The notes beneath the pieces are model-generated. The model searched no databases. It was not told the origin of the DNA and saw nothing but the letters and a program-made list of their open reading frames with translations. The position numbers and the translations under genes are program-made. A stretch of 64,000 bases of DNA, from the NCBI RefSeq assembly GCF_020748465.1, contig NZ_JAHZMP010000005.1, forward strand, positions 62,001 through 126,000. Direction: 5' to 3'. The DNA comes from Terrisporobacter mayombei. Lineage in GTDB: Bacteria > Bacillota > Clostridia > Peptostreptococcales > Peptostreptococcaceae. Shown here piece after piece: positions 1 through 9,422 of this stretch (positions are counted from its first letter, which is position 1; each line of letters begins with the position of its first letter).

Positions 1-176
1 CCCATTCTAAGTAAAATAGATCTTTCTATTGATGGTGTTGTATTTTTTCTACCTAGTTCTACCATTGGCTCAACTATTTGACTTGCTAATTGCCAGAATC
101 TATCTTTTAATTGTTGATCACTTAGTTCTTGAAGATGTTTTCTTCTAACTTCAAAATCATCTTGTCTTTTTTGCAT
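1..176 (-). CDS. oraS: D-ornithine 4,5-aminomutase small subunit, partial (cut by left edge)
   Basis: Only the N-terminal ~58 codons lie in the window. The start is the ATG at 176, behind a GAGGGGG ribosome site. The peptide begins MQKRQDDFEVRRKHLQEL and continues with KNTTPSIERSILLRMG, which matches the N-terminus of OraS as I recall it. OraS is the small subunit of the adenosylcobalamin- and PLP-dependent D-ornithine 4,5-aminomutase, which turns D-ornithine into (2R,4S)-2,4-diaminopentanoate. It is the fourth gene of the ord-ortA-ortB-oraS operon, 74 bp after ortB. The large subunit oraE would be expected beyond the left edge. The assignment rests on sequence recall plus a perfect pathway context. 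Confidence 0.88.
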   Translation of the reverse strand, partial: MQKRQDDFEVRRKHLQELSDQQLKDRFWQLASQIVEPMVELGRKNTTPSIERSILLRM

Positions 177-250
177 ATATATCCCCCTCATTTATTTACC
201 ACTATAACTATGGCTTTCACCTATTTATATTTATATTTATTTAATAAATC

Positions 251-1684
251 TTATTTCAAATTATCCAAAACTTCTATTACAAACTCCCTAGAGCTTTTTG
301 TCTCTCTCATTAGAAATTCGATATCTTCATTACTTAAATTATTAACATCACCTATTTTATTGTTTAATACACAATTTTTTATATAAGATTTTCTTATTTT
401 GTTCATATCAACATCTACACATTTTAATAACTCTGGACCTTGTGGTAGTATTAAATTTTCACCAGCTATTTCATCTTTTGGATTACCAAATTCTATTTCT
501 ATTCCGTTTTCTTTGGCAAAAGTAAGTTGAGGATTAATATGTTTTCCTGCTCCAGTGTATTCAGTTTCTTGAACTACGATAATTTTATCCTCATCTAATT
601 CTTGCGCTAAGGAGAATGCTGCTGTTAAAGATGTATTTCCTGCAGGACCTCTTTCAATACCTTCCAACTGTGCCAACAACTCAGTTATATAAAATACTTC
701 TCCTTGTTTAACTAACACATATCTATCCATATATCTAAGTGGTCTAGCTGCTGATCTAGGAACATCAGATCTATCTGGCCATGTACAAAATGGAATTCCA
801 AAACCTGTATGTCCTGTAGTAAAGGATTTTCTATTGAATTGACTATCGCTAGCCATATGTAATCCTTTTAAGTCAACGCTAGCTCCTACAACTTGAGTAT
901 TTAATGAATTTGCTTTTATTAAACCTCTGGCTGTACCTGTAAGATTACCACCACCTGCATTAGTACAAACAACAACATCAGGATTCTTGCCATATCTTTG
1001 CTTAAATTGAGCAGACAATTCATCTCCTAAAGTTTCAACACCTGCTATACCAAATGGAGAATATAAAGAAGCGTTAAAGTACCCTGTTTCCTCCAGTAAA
1101 ACTAAAAATGTATAAAATAACTCTGGCCCAACTGTTAATTGAACAACTTCTGCACCATAAGCCTCACATTTTCTTGCTTTTTCTATAATTTCTGGCTGAC
1201 CTACTCCATTAGAATCATAACATTCTTGAACTATTATACATTTTAATCCTTGCATAGCTGCTTGAGATGCTACAGCCGCACCATAATTACCACTAGTTGC
1301 TGCTATTACACCTTTGTATCCCATTTTTTTTGCATGATATACAGCAGTAGCTGCTCTTCTTGCTTTAAAACTACCAGAAGCGTTCATCGCCTCATCTTTT
1401 ATGAAAATTCTAGCTCCTTTTCCTTTTGGAGCACATTTTCTTGCTAACTTAGTTAAATTTTTAAGTTCTATTATGGGAGTGTTTCCTACTGCATATTGTG
1501 ATTGAATAGATTCTATTTCTTCCAATGTATATCCAGTTTCACTCATCATTTTTTCATAATCAAATCCAATGCCATCTTCTTCAAAGGAAGAGTAATCTAA
1601 TCCTATAGCATTTTTCATTATTTCATTTTTTCTTCCCATAACAGCTTCATAACTCATATTTTTTTCTAAAACACTACTACTCAT
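251..1684 (-). CDS. ortB: 2-amino-4-oxopentanoate thiolase, beta (PLP) subunit
   Basis: 477 aa. With OrtA it cleaves 2-amino-4-oxopentanoate with CoA into acetyl-CoA and D-alanine, the last step of oxidative ornithine degradation. It is a fold-type II PLP enzyme. The Schiff-base lysine is in NASGSFKARR (about K107), followed by the SGNYGAAVAS phosphate-side loop and a glycine-rich GGGNLTG loop further on. I chose the ATG at 1684 (MSSSVLEK), which has GGAGGTG six bases upstream; an in-frame start 15 bases earlier would sit on top of that ribosome site. The start overlaps the end of ortA by 8 bases (ATGAGTAG), implying translational coupling and a 1:1 complex. Confidence 0.93.
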   Translation of the reverse strand: MSSSVLEKNMSYEAVMGRKNEIMKNAIGLDYSSFEEDGIGFDYEKMMSETGYTLEEIESIQSQYAVGNTPIIELKNLTKLARKCAPKGKGARIFIKDEAMNASGSFKARRAATAVYHAKKMGYKGVIAATSGNYGAAVASQAAMQGLKCIIVQECYDSNGVGQPEIIEKARKCEAYGAEVVQLTVGPELFYTFLVLLEETGYFNASLYSPFGIAGVETLGDELSAQFKQRYGKNPDVVVCTNAGGGNLTGTARGLIKANSLNTQVVGASVDLKGLHMASDSQFNRKSFTTGHTGFGIPFCTWPDRSDVPRSAARPLRYMDRYVLVKQGEVFYITELLAQLEGIERGPAGNTSLTAAFSLAQELDEDKIIVVQETEYTGAGKHINPQLTFAKENGIEIEFGNPKDEIAGENLILPQGPELLKCVDVDMNKIRKSYIKNCVLNNKIGDVNNLSNEDIEFLMRETKSSREFVIEVLDNLK

Positions 1685-1985
1685 TATCCTCACCTCCAAA
1701 TAATATTTTCTTTGCTTGAATTCCTATTTGAAGTAACTCTGGTATGCACTTACCATAGTCATGAGTATAATATGGATTCACTTGAACTAAATTACCTTTC
1801 ACAAGTCTTCCTGTTATAGTTTTTACTTCAACCAAATCCCCTACATTAGCATCTTTTTGTATAAATCCTTTAACCCACATTTCCAATGGCACTTTCTTAG
1901 TATCATCTGGAACTTGTGGAGCTCTTTCATCAGGAGTTAATACTAGGTTGTGTATGATAACCCAATCATTACATTTCGCATCCAT
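1677..1985 (-). CDS. ortA: 2-amino-4-oxopentanoate thiolase, alpha subunit
   Basis: 102 aa, small and without its own catalytic cofactor motif, as expected for OrtA, which partners the PLP subunit OrtB. The sequence (LVLTPDERAPQVPDDTKKVP, then a beta-rich middle with GRLVKGNLVQVNP) fits the OrtA family. It follows ord by 46 bases and overlaps ortB by 8 bases. The ATG at 1985 follows a GGGGGAGAAC ribosome site. Function is assigned from family resemblance and the invariant ord-ortA-ortB gene order of ornithine-fermenting clostridia. Confidence 0.92.
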   Translation of the reverse strand: MDAKCNDWVIIHNLVLTPDERAPQVPDDTKKVPLEMWVKGFIQKDANVGDLVEVKTITGRLVKGNLVQVNPYYTHDYGKCIPELLQIGIQAKKILFGGEDNE

Positions 1986-2031
1986 TTTGTTCTCCCCCTT
2001 TGCCTACTATCTACTTTTTAAACTTCAATCC

Positions 2032-3102
2032 TTATATCTCTACTTTTACATCTTCTTCTAATTCAACTTCTATTTGATCTCTTACGTCACCCATTATTGC
2101 TCTTGGTACTGGTATATCTAACATAGTTTTTAGACCTGGTCTTGCATTTATTATTAGAGGTATAGAGTTTACTATCATTGCATATGTTCCTATGCCTCCA
2201 GGTATTTCAGGATTTATTTGTAAATCTATATTTGGTATTCCTTTTATTGATATATAGTCTCCTGTTTTAGTTCCTTCAGCTTCTGGTATTATTTGTTGTG
2301 GATGTTCCATTTCTACTAAAACTTCTCCATTTACATATCCGTATCCGCATTGTCTACAACCAGCAACATTTCCTGCTAAAGCTTCTCCATATTTAGATTT
2401 TCTGTCTATTGTAGTCATTATTGGCTCTTTTGTTTGTTCTATTTTATCTAACTTCCATCCTAATCCATCTGTAATCATATTTATTGATTCCACAAAACCA
2501 ACATGACCTGCTATTGTGTCATTTTCTACACCTTTTAAGAACTCTTCTTTAGTTACACCTACTCCTTGTTCTACCATAACTGCTTTTCCAAATGGAGATA
2601 AATCATTTACTCTTTTAGCACTTATACTATCAACTTCTTCGCAAGTTCCTGATAAAGCTAAAACTAATAAATCTAATACAAATCCTGGATTTATACCTGT
2701 TCCTAAAACACTTACACCATTCTCTTTAGCAACTTCATCCATTTTTTTAGCTAAGTCTGGATCATCAGCTTGTGGATATGCCATTTGCTCAGCAGTAGAA
2801 ATAACATTTATTTTTTTCTCTAATAAATAAATTATTTTATCAAAAGCCTTTTTTGTAAAAGAATCAGTTGCTAATAAAACAACATCACAACCTCCTTCTG
2901 GGAAAGCTTCTTCATAATTACCATTTATAATAACTTCGTTTCTGTTTCCTCTTTCTATTTCTAAAACATCATACATGCTTTTACCTGCAGTACTTCTGCT
3001 GCAAACTGATACTATTTCCATACCTTCTTTTTTTAATATCATATTTGCCATTCCTGTTCCCATTGCTCCAAATCCCCAAATTCCTATTCTTACTTTTCTC
3101 AT
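2032..3102 (-). CDS. ord: 2,4-diaminopentanoate dehydrogenase
   Basis: 356 aa NAD(P)-dependent amine dehydrogenase. It oxidatively deaminates (2R,4S)-2,4-diaminopentanoate, the OraSE product, to 2-amino-4-oxopentanoate, the OrtAB substrate. The N-terminus carries a Rossmann GxGxxG (IWGFGAMGTGM, residues 8-18), followed by a dihydrodipicolinate-reductase-like fold with GTGINPGFVLDLL near residue 135. It is the first gene of the operon and has a good ribosome site (AGGAGG) before the ATG at 3102. A -24/-12 sigma-54 promoter lies 50 bases upstream of the start and the presumed activator gene is next door, so transcription is probably induced by ornithine or a related amino acid (inference). Confidence 0.93.
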   Translation of the reverse strand: MRKVRIGIWGFGAMGTGMANMILKKEGMEIVSVCSRSTAGKSMYDVLEIERGNRNEVIINGNYEEAFPEGGCDVVLLATDSFTKKAFDKIIYLLEKKINVISTAEQMAYPQADDPDLAKKMDEVAKENGVSVLGTGINPGFVLDLLVLALSGTCEEVDSISAKRVNDLSPFGKAVMVEQGVGVTKEEFLKGVENDTIAGHVGFVESINMITDGLGWKLDKIEQTKEPIMTTIDRKSKYGEALAGNVAGCRQCGYGYVNGEVLVEMEHPQQIIPEAEGTKTGDYISIKGIPNIDLQINPEIPGGIGTYAMIVNSIPLIINARPGLKTMLDIPVPRAIMGDVRDQIEVELEEDVKVEI

Positions 3103-3151
3103 TATTACATCCTCCTAAATAAGTTGTTTTAATTTTCTTACAATTTTATAA

Positions 3152-3168
3152 AGCATAAATTATGCCAA
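3152..3168 (-). promoter_or_regulatory. Sigma-54 (-24/-12) promoter of the ornithine operon
   Basis: The minus strand reads TTGGCATAATTTATGCTT, giving the diagnostic GG and GC dinucleotides with exactly ten bases between them (consensus TGGCAC-N5-TTGCW). It lies about 50 bases upstream of the ord ATG and just downstream of the sigma-54 activator gene. Transcription would start near 3141. Confidence 0.82.
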
Positions 3169-3261
3169 CTCTAGATTATCAATCTTAATTTCTTATCAAA
3201 CCTTGTATTTAACTCATATATTTATTTTTTTCTCTTAGCCTTTTTTCCTAATTGATTTTTT

Positions 3262-3294
3262 GAAACAAAAAAAGAGCAAAAAGTTTTGCTCTTA
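3262..3294 (-). terminator. Terminator of the sigma-54 activator gene
   Basis: The minus strand forms AAGAGCAAAA / TTTTGCTCTT around a 2-base loop, followed by a T run. It separates the activator gene from the ornithine operon. A second GCTCTTTTT half-copy sits at 3309-3317, just past the activator stop. These repeats lie 100-150 bases upstream of the sigma-54 promoter, where enhancer sites are normally found, so a double role is possible. Confidence 0.75.
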
Positions 3295-3314
3295 CGCAAA
3301 TTTTTTTGCTCTTT

Positions 3315-4724
3315 TTATTTATTAAAATTTTTTATATTGTACTTTTTCATTTTATACTGCAAATTTTGCCTATTTATTCCCAAAATAGCTGCTGCTTTAC
3401 TAACATTATATCCCGTTTTTTCTAAAGATTCTATTATATATCCTTCTTCTATATCTCCTATAATATGATCTAATGTTTTGTATTCTAAGTCGTCCAAAGA
3501 ATAGTCATCATTTATTTTTTTTTCTTTTAAATGATAATAGTCATTTAAATGAATCATTTCAGGAACTATATTTTTTTCATTGTCCATCATACTCATAGTA
3601 GAATATATTACATTTTCTAATTCCCTTACATTTCCTTGCCAGGTATGTTTTTTTAAATAATTAATACTATCATAAGAAATACCTTTTACATTCTTATTCA
3701 ATTTTTTATTATATTTTTTAATAAACATATCACAAAGTAATGATATATCTTCTTTTCTCTCTCGTAATGGTGGTATTTCTATATTTATTACATTTAGTCT
3801 GTAGTATAAATCTCTTCTTATTTTATTTTCATTTAATATTTCAGTTGGACTTTCATTAGTTGTTGCTATAACTCTAACATCAACAGGAATGTTATTTGTT
3901 CCCCCAACTCTTCTAACATAGCCTTCCTGTAGTACTCTAAGTAGCTTTGCTTGTAGCGTCATCGGCATTGAATTTATTTCATCTAATAATAAAGTTCCTT
4001 TGTTAGCTTGTTCAAACAAACCAGGTCTATCGACTGCTCCTGTAAATCCTCCTTTTATCGTTCCAAAAAGGATTCCTTCAAATAAAGATTCTGGTAATGC
4101 TGCACAATTTTGTGCTATAAAAGGATGCTCATTTCTATTACTATCATAATGTATAGATTGGCTAATTAATTCTTTCCCAGTTCCAGTTTCTCCATATATA
4201 AAAACTGATGCATCAGACTTGCTTGCTTTCTCACACTTTTTAATAGAGGCTTTCATCAACTTACTGTTTCCTATGATGTCTTCAAACTTATATCTTCCTC
4301 CTGATTTATTTTCTTTATTTGTTAAATTATTTTTTAAGTTTGTTACTTGTTCAGATAAAGTTTCTATTGTTGTAATATCCTTTGATATTTCTAAAGCACC
4401 TATGAAATCATTTCCATTTATAATTGGGATTGTAGTATTTAATGTAGTTATTTCTTTTCCATTTTTATCAACATACCTTTGCATATTATTTTCTATGGTC
4501 TTTTTTTTATTTAATACCTCTAATAATGTGCTATTTTTTATATTCATTTCATCAACAATATCCATAAATGACTTACTCATTACATAAGTTTTACTCATTT
4601 TTTCTATTTTTTCCATGCAGTCATTATAGATTATTGTTTTACCCTTATTGTCTATAAAATGTATCCCCTCATCAATATTTATTAATATTTCCCTCATTAA
4701 TATTTCATATAGTTCTAAATTCAA
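3315..4724 (-). CDS. Sigma-54-dependent activator with PAS domain (ornithine operon regulator, inferred)
   Basis: About 469 aa. It has an N-terminal PAS-like sensor (residues ~10-125), a linker coiled coil (ETLSEQVTNLKNNL), an AAA+ sigma-54 interaction domain and a C-terminal Fis-type helix-turn-helix (NVSKAAAILGINRQNLQYKM). Walker A is GETGTGKE and Walker B is LLLDEI. The sigma-54 contact loop reads GGFTGA instead of the usual GAFTGA. RocR-like activators of arginine/ornithine catabolism share this layout. The most upstream in-frame start (4739) lies on the ribosome site, so I place the start at the TTG at 4724, about 7 bases after GGAGGGG. It lies directly upstream of a -24/-12 promoter driving ord, which makes it the likely operon activator. 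The inducer cannot be read from sequence. Confidence 0.87.
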   Translation of the reverse strand: MNLELYEILMREILINIDEGIHFIDNKGKTIIYNDCMEKIEKMSKTYVMSKSFMDIVDEMNIKNSTLLEVLNKKKTIENNMQRYVDKNGKEITTLNTTIPIINGNDFIGALEISKDITTIETLSEQVTNLKNNLTNKENKSGGRYKFEDIIGNSKLMKASIKKCEKASKSDASVFIYGETGTGKELISQSIHYDSNRNEHPFIAQNCAALPESLFEGILFGTIKGGFTGAVDRPGLFEQANKGTLLLDEINSMPMTLQAKLLRVLQEGYVRRVGGTNNIPVDVRVIATTNESPTEILNENKIRRDLYYRLNVINIEIPPLRERKEDISLLCDMFIKKYNKKLNKNVKGISYDSINYLKKHTWQGNVRELENVIYSTMSMMDNEKNIVPEMIHLNDYYHLKEKKINDDYSLDDLEYKTLDHIIGDIEEGYIIESLEKTGYNVSKAAAILGINRQNLQYKMKKYNIKNFNK

Positions 4725-4771
4725 TAACTCCCCCTCCAAAATAACTGACTTAATTATGAATTTTATTATTC

Positions 4772-5371
4772 TTACATAAGATCATTTATTTCTTTTATGT
4801 AATTTATCACCGCCCCATTGAGCTCTTCTTGAAATACCTTATTTTCATCAAATGGTACTTCATCACTATTACTCATATAGACATTTGAAATTAATTTAGT
4901 ATTTATACACTTAAAGAATAAATCCATTACAAGTTGCCCACCTAAAAATTGATTTTCATATTTAGGTTGACCTCCTACAGCTATAAACATTCCTCTACGT
5001 TCTTTTTTTACATCTATAGACGGTTTCTTTAGTATATATTTACTTGAGTAAAATACCTGAGTTCTATCTACTAATGTTTTCACCTTTGTAGAAATACTTT
5101 GGAAAAACATAGGACTTACCACAATAGTTCCTATAGATTTGTCAAAGTCTTCATATAGCGGGGTCATGTCATCTTTTATAACACATTTTCCAGTTCTTTC
5201 ACAATATCCACAAGCCGTGCAGTAGTCTATATCCATTTTATAAATATTTAATACTTCGTAGTTAATCTTGTTTTCTTCTAACTTTTTAGTTATATTTTCA
5301 ATTATTTTACTACAGTTTTTACTTCTTCTTGGACTACCATTAACAATTAAAACTTTATTTTGTTTATTCAT
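4772..5371 (-). CDS. NADPH-dependent FMN reductase / iron-sulfur flavoprotein-like
   Basis: 199 aa flavodoxin-fold protein. The N-terminus VLIVNGSPRRSKNCSK is the FMN phosphate-binding loop of the NADPH-dependent FMN reductase family. Cysteines in CTACGYCERTGKCVIKDDM (about residues 52-70) match the compact cluster motif of iron-sulfur flavoproteins and related multimeric flavodoxins. It likely acts in cytosolic electron transfer or quinone/flavin reduction; the substrate is unknown. The ATG follows AGGAGGGG. It is only 8 bases after the PP2C-phosphatase gene and so probably cotranscribed with it. Confidence 0.8.
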   Translation of the reverse strand: MNKQNKVLIVNGSPRRSKNCSKIIENITKKLEENKINYEVLNIYKMDIDYCTACGYCERTGKCVIKDDMTPLYEDFDKSIGTIVVSPMFFQSISTKVKTLVDRTQVFYSSKYILKKPSIDVKKERRGMFIAVGGQPKYENQFLGGQLVMDLFFKCINTKLISNVYMSNSDEVPFDENKVFQEELNGAVINYIKEINDLM

Positions 5372-5379
5372 AACCCCTC

Positions 5380-7146
5380 CTAAATATTTTTTAACATTAA
5401 AATTAAAATATCATCATCAAAATTATCATTTCCAGTAAATTTTTCTGCTTCTTTTTTAAAGTTTTCCACAATTTTGTTCTTATTATTTTTATAGTTATTT
5501 TTTATAAAACTCTTCAACCTATCGATACCAAACTCTTCCTTATAATTATTTTTAATTTCTAATATACCATCTGTAAACATAAATATCATCGGATAATTTT
5601 CTACACTAAATGTATTACTGTGATATTCGCCCTCAGGCAATACACCTATAGGAATTCCTTTTTTACAATTAATACTTTCCACTACTTCTCCATTTTCATA
5701 AATAATTATAGGACTATAATGTCCTGCATTAGAAACAGATAATATATTTCTTTCTGTGTCAAACACATTTATTAAAGCTGTAGCAAATACACCCATTTTA
5801 TCAAACTCTTCATATAATATTTTATTTAGGTGAGTTGCTATTTCTCCAGGTGTTTTATACTGATAGCATAATGTTTTAAAAGCACCTTTAATCATGGCAA
5901 CCATATAGTTAGCCACTATACCATGTCCCATAACATCTGCAATAATATAAGCCACCCTTTTATCATCAATTTTGTGCGCATAGTAAAAGTCTCCACCTAC
6001 AACTGTCGCAGGTCTATGATAAAATTCCAATTCTTTCTTATTGTTACATTCCATCTTACTATCGTTCATTATAAGTTTTTGTTGTTTATTAAGAATATTC
6101 AATTCTTTGGCAATTAACTTATGCTTTACATTTTTTTCACTATAGTCATAAAGTTGCATAGCAACTGCAACCTGTTTAGATAATATACTTAATATATTTA
6201 AATCATCATCTTCGTATTTTTTTCCATCTGTACATAAAATCACACCAATAGGCTCCGATTCATTAGACAATTTATAAAAAATATATGTATCCACATCTAA
6301 GTTTATTTCCCTCGATTTTTCTCTATTATTTACATACTGGCCTTGAACACTTTTTGATAAAAGCAAATTAACCGTATCTTCAATATTAGAATCTCTTTCA
6401 TCCAGTTTACAATAAGATCTAAATATTTTATTTTTGCAATTATTCTTGTCTATTAATATAACTGAATCTTGGCTCTTTGTAGTTTTTTTAGCTATCTCGC
6501 TTAAATCTACTAAGAACTCATCTATATTTTTATTTTGATGAAGTTTTCTAGTAGCTTCACTTATCAACTCTAAAGAACTTCTAAGTTTATCAATTACAAA
6601 ATTCTTTTGACTATTTTTTTCTGTTATTTCTATAGATAAAGCTATTAAAGATGCAATAGAAGACACAAAGTCTATATCCTCATCTTTTAAAATATCACCT
6701 TCATCTAAGAAACAAGTCATAAATCCTACTGCTTTTTTATTATATATTAAAGGAAATACAATTCTTCCTGTATATTTTTCATGTCTTGCTAAATCTCTTT
6801 CCTTTATAGCGCTTTCATCTTCAAATACATTTTTTATATAAATTATTTTCTTAAATTCTACTGCGTCATGAATATAATCAGGATAATCTTCATAAAAATC
6901 AAACTTCACACCTTTAGCTTCATCTGGTTTAAAAGTTTCTCTTATGTATCCTAAGCTATTTGAACATACCAAATAAGCATGCTTATAGTCATCATTATAA
7001 AATAAGTTGACACAAGCTTTTCTAGGAAAAACAACTTCAAGCATTTTTTCTATTATTTTGTCCTTTATATCAAAAAAATTAGTAGATTCTGTAACCAATG
7101 AAGATATCTCTACTAAATTTTTCATTTTCATACTAATATCGGTCAT
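5380..7146 (-). CDS. GAF-domain PP2C/SpoIIE-type serine phosphatase
   Basis: 588 aa. Two GAF-like sensor regions (about 10-175 and 195-335) precede a C-terminal SpoIIE/RsbU-type PP2C phosphatase. Metal-binding motifs are visible: VVGGDFYYAH, IIADVMGHGI (the DxxGHG motif), FMFTDGILE and DDDILILML. Such proteins dephosphorylate anti-anti-sigma factors in partner-switching pathways. No kinase or antagonist gene is adjacent, so the target is unknown. There is no membrane segment, so it is a cytosolic sensor. The ATG at 7146 has an AAGGG ribosome site nine bases upstream and a stronger AGGAGGG further away. Confidence 0.87.
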   Translation of the reverse strand: MTDISMKMKNLVEISSLVTESTNFFDIKDKIIEKMLEVVFPRKACVNLFYNDDYKHAYLVCSNSLGYIRETFKPDEAKGVKFDFYEDYPDYIHDAVEFKKIIYIKNVFEDESAIKERDLARHEKYTGRIVFPLIYNKKAVGFMTCFLDEGDILKDEDIDFVSSIASLIALSIEITEKNSQKNFVIDKLRSSLELISEATRKLHQNKNIDEFLVDLSEIAKKTTKSQDSVILIDKNNCKNKIFRSYCKLDERDSNIEDTVNLLLSKSVQGQYVNNREKSREINLDVDTYIFYKLSNESEPIGVILCTDGKKYEDDDLNILSILSKQVAVAMQLYDYSEKNVKHKLIAKELNILNKQQKLIMNDSKMECNNKKELEFYHRPATVVGGDFYYAHKIDDKRVAYIIADVMGHGIVANYMVAMIKGAFKTLCYQYKTPGEIATHLNKILYEEFDKMGVFATALINVFDTERNILSVSNAGHYSPIIIYENGEVVESINCKKGIPIGVLPEGEYHSNTFSVENYPMIFMFTDGILEIKNNYKEEFGIDRLKSFIKNNYKNNKNKIVENFKKEAEKFTGNDNFDDDILILMLKNI

Positions 7147-7228
7147 AAGTATACACCCTTCCCTCCTATAAGATTTCCTTTTTTCTAAAACTTATTGTAA
7201 CATAATATTATTTATTTATATAGATATA

Positions 7229-8642
7229 TTACCTTTTTACATCTTTGGGGAATAAAGATATATTACTATTTAAATCTAGTATTTCTGTAGCAATTCCTTT
7301 GTCACTTGGAATAAATGTCAAATTAATTTTAAAATTTTCGATATACACATTGTTAATCATATTGATTTTGAATCTTAATAGAAATTCTAAATTACCAACT
7401 CTTTTTAAATTGTCTATATCATTATAATTTGTGTGAAATCCATTAAGAGTATCAATAACTGGTATTATATGTTCTCCTTCTTCTAAATAGATTTCCTGGG
7501 CAAACCATAGGTTTTCATTGCACTTAATATAACTTTGTTCTTTATTACATACCTGATACAAACATGGCAATATACTTAAAGTACAAGATTTTTTTACTTT
7601 TACTTTAATATTTCCACTTAAATTAACTATATAATTTCTTTTTAAAGGTATGGAATAATATACATTTTCCATAGTAATATAATTATTTGATTTTAGAATT
7701 TTGTATCCTTCTTCATCACTTTTATTTCAATTTAAAAATTTATTGAATGGTTGAGTATTTGCATAAATCTCCGTACTTTTTTCCAATTTAGAAAATTCAA
7801 TTATAAAATTTCCTAAAAACTCCACATACTTACACATATCCTTATTATCTCTATCATTACCATGAAGGTTTTTCCTCCATTCAAGACAAAGAGCCGGTAC
7901 TTTATATTTTTAACATACATATTTACTAAAAACAGGTGAGATAGAAGAACCAAAGATAGTTCTATTTTCCTTAGAATTGAATTTTTTAAGTGTTTCTATA
8001 AATTTTCCTAAATAATTATCTACAAATCTAGGATAATAAACTATTCTTTCTGCCTCTACAGATATAATATTGTGTAAGTCTATTAATCCTACTAAATTAT
8101 CTTCAGAATATGTATCTTCTACTAATTTTTTTATGCTTTTCATTTCTAAAGGACTTTCACCCTTATAATAAATTTGACCTTTTTTAGACTTATAATTATT
8201 ATACTCTTGCCACAAATAATCACTATTCCTATTTAGATCTACAGCATTATAATTATTTCTACGATTATTTTCAAACCCCCAAGGGTTTACACATGGAACA
8301 AGAATTAACCTTACTTTATTCTTAATATAATTTAAATCTTCATGGTTTAATTCATCTCCACATAGTAGTTCTAAAAATCTAGCTACACCAAAAAGGGGTA
8401 TATTCATTTCCATGTATACCCGAAATTAAAATAATTGTTTTTTCGTATTTTATTGGTTTAAAATCATAGCTATAAATATTGTATTTATTTGATGAATCCC
8501 TACTCAATATTCTTTTGTGCACGTATTTATAATCTACTAGTTTATTTAATATAGCATCTAAAGATTTTTCATAATCTTTATTTAGAGGAATATCATAATC
8601 ACCAAAATTAGTACTTTTTATATTTAGATTTATTTTTTGTAT
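7229..8642 (-). pseudogene. Broken M14-family zinc carboxypeptidase-like gene
   Basis: Translated across its lesions this is one ~470-codon gene. The 5' part ends with the zinc-site motif IILISGIHGNE. The frame then shifts near 8413 into LFGVARFLELLCGDE, then LVPCVNPWGFENNRRNN and LIDLHN (typical M14 peptidase motifs). The same frame reads through a TAA at 7910-7912 (before KYKVPALCLEWR) and a TGA at 7727-7729 (after PFNKFLN) into the final 147 codons. The expected start, after AGGGGAG, is ATA at 8640-8642 rather than ATG. That is four separate lesions, so the gene is dead unless these are sequencing errors. The 167- and 147-codon open segments (7910-8413, 7229-7672) should not be called as separate genes. 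Confidence 0.85.
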
Positions 8643-8731
8643 TTTACTCCCCTCTATAATATCCTATGTTATTATATAATCATTTTCATTGCAAATAAAA
8701 GTATTTATTTATAAAATTATCATTATATTTT

Positions 8732-9208
8732 TTATTGTTTAAACTCTTCGTATATATTTCTAATCGTATAGATAAATACAATTATAAAACTTATACCTAT
8801 AAAATAATTAAATCCTGTAAGCACACTTATAATAAGAAGAGTTATTAATAAGTTAATGCCTCTCTTACCATTTTCATTTATAAAGTTGTTTGCTGATATT
8901 TCTATGTTATTTTTTGCATTTTCAATTACTTCTTTTACTTGCTTTTCATAACTGACTTTGTATACTAAATAAGTTACCTCTACTAACAATACTCCTACTC
9001 CAAGAAGCATTTTAACATTAAAGGATAAATAAAGTATGAACAGTGCTAAAATTATTTTTAATCCTTTAAATAAATAACTGTCTATTTTTAATGTAATATT
9101 TCTAAATTCTTTACATCCTTTTCTAAGCTCATAATCTTTATTTGGCATATTACTCATTTTAGTTTTTACTACTTCTGAGTAAAACAATTTAATTATGCTA
9201 TTTATCAT
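8732..9208 (-). CDS. Hypothetical membrane protein
   Basis: 158 aa, not recognised. A polar N-terminus is followed by hydrophobic segments at about residues 47-65 and 67-84, a charged helical stretch (SYEKQVKEVIENAKNN), and a C-terminal pair of hydrophobic helices at about 118-150. This suggests three or four membrane passes with both ends inside. The ATG at 9208 has an AAAAGGAAGTG ribosome site. It stands alone between the broken peptidase gene and a terminator. No function can be proposed. Confidence 0.6.
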   Translation of the reverse strand: MINSIIKLFYSEVVKTKMSNMPNKDYELRKGCKEFRNITLKIDSYLFKGLKIILALFILYLSFNVKMLLGVGVLLVEVTYLVYKVSYEKQVKEVIENAKNNIEISANNFINENGKRGINLLITLLIISVLTGFNYFIGISFIIVFIYTIRNIYEEFKQ

Positions 9209-9363
9209 AACTTCACTTCCTTTTAATATATTTATTTTTATTATTGGTAAAATTTTGAATTTATATACTTTAAGGCTTAAATAATAATTTCACTACAAGT
9301 TTTAGAATAATATAATATTCTTATAAGTAAAAATTTGCTTAACTAATGTTTCATTCCTTAACA

Positions 9364-9393
9364 TAAAAAAAGCCCTAAAAGGGCTTTTTTTAT
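9364..9393 (-). terminator. Terminator after the DUF1540 gene
   Basis: The minus strand reads AAAAAAAGCCCTTTTAGGGC then TTTTTTT: a GCCC/GGGC-cored hairpin with T tracts on both sides, able to act in either direction. Confidence 0.85.
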
Positions 9394-9422
9394 TACAAGT
9401 ATTAAGTTGTGTCAATATTATG

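Noticed and set aside
7910-8413. Intact small carboxypeptidase of 167 aa
   Set aside because: The zinc-site motif GIHGNE lies upstream in another frame and the frame continues after the stop; it is one broken gene.
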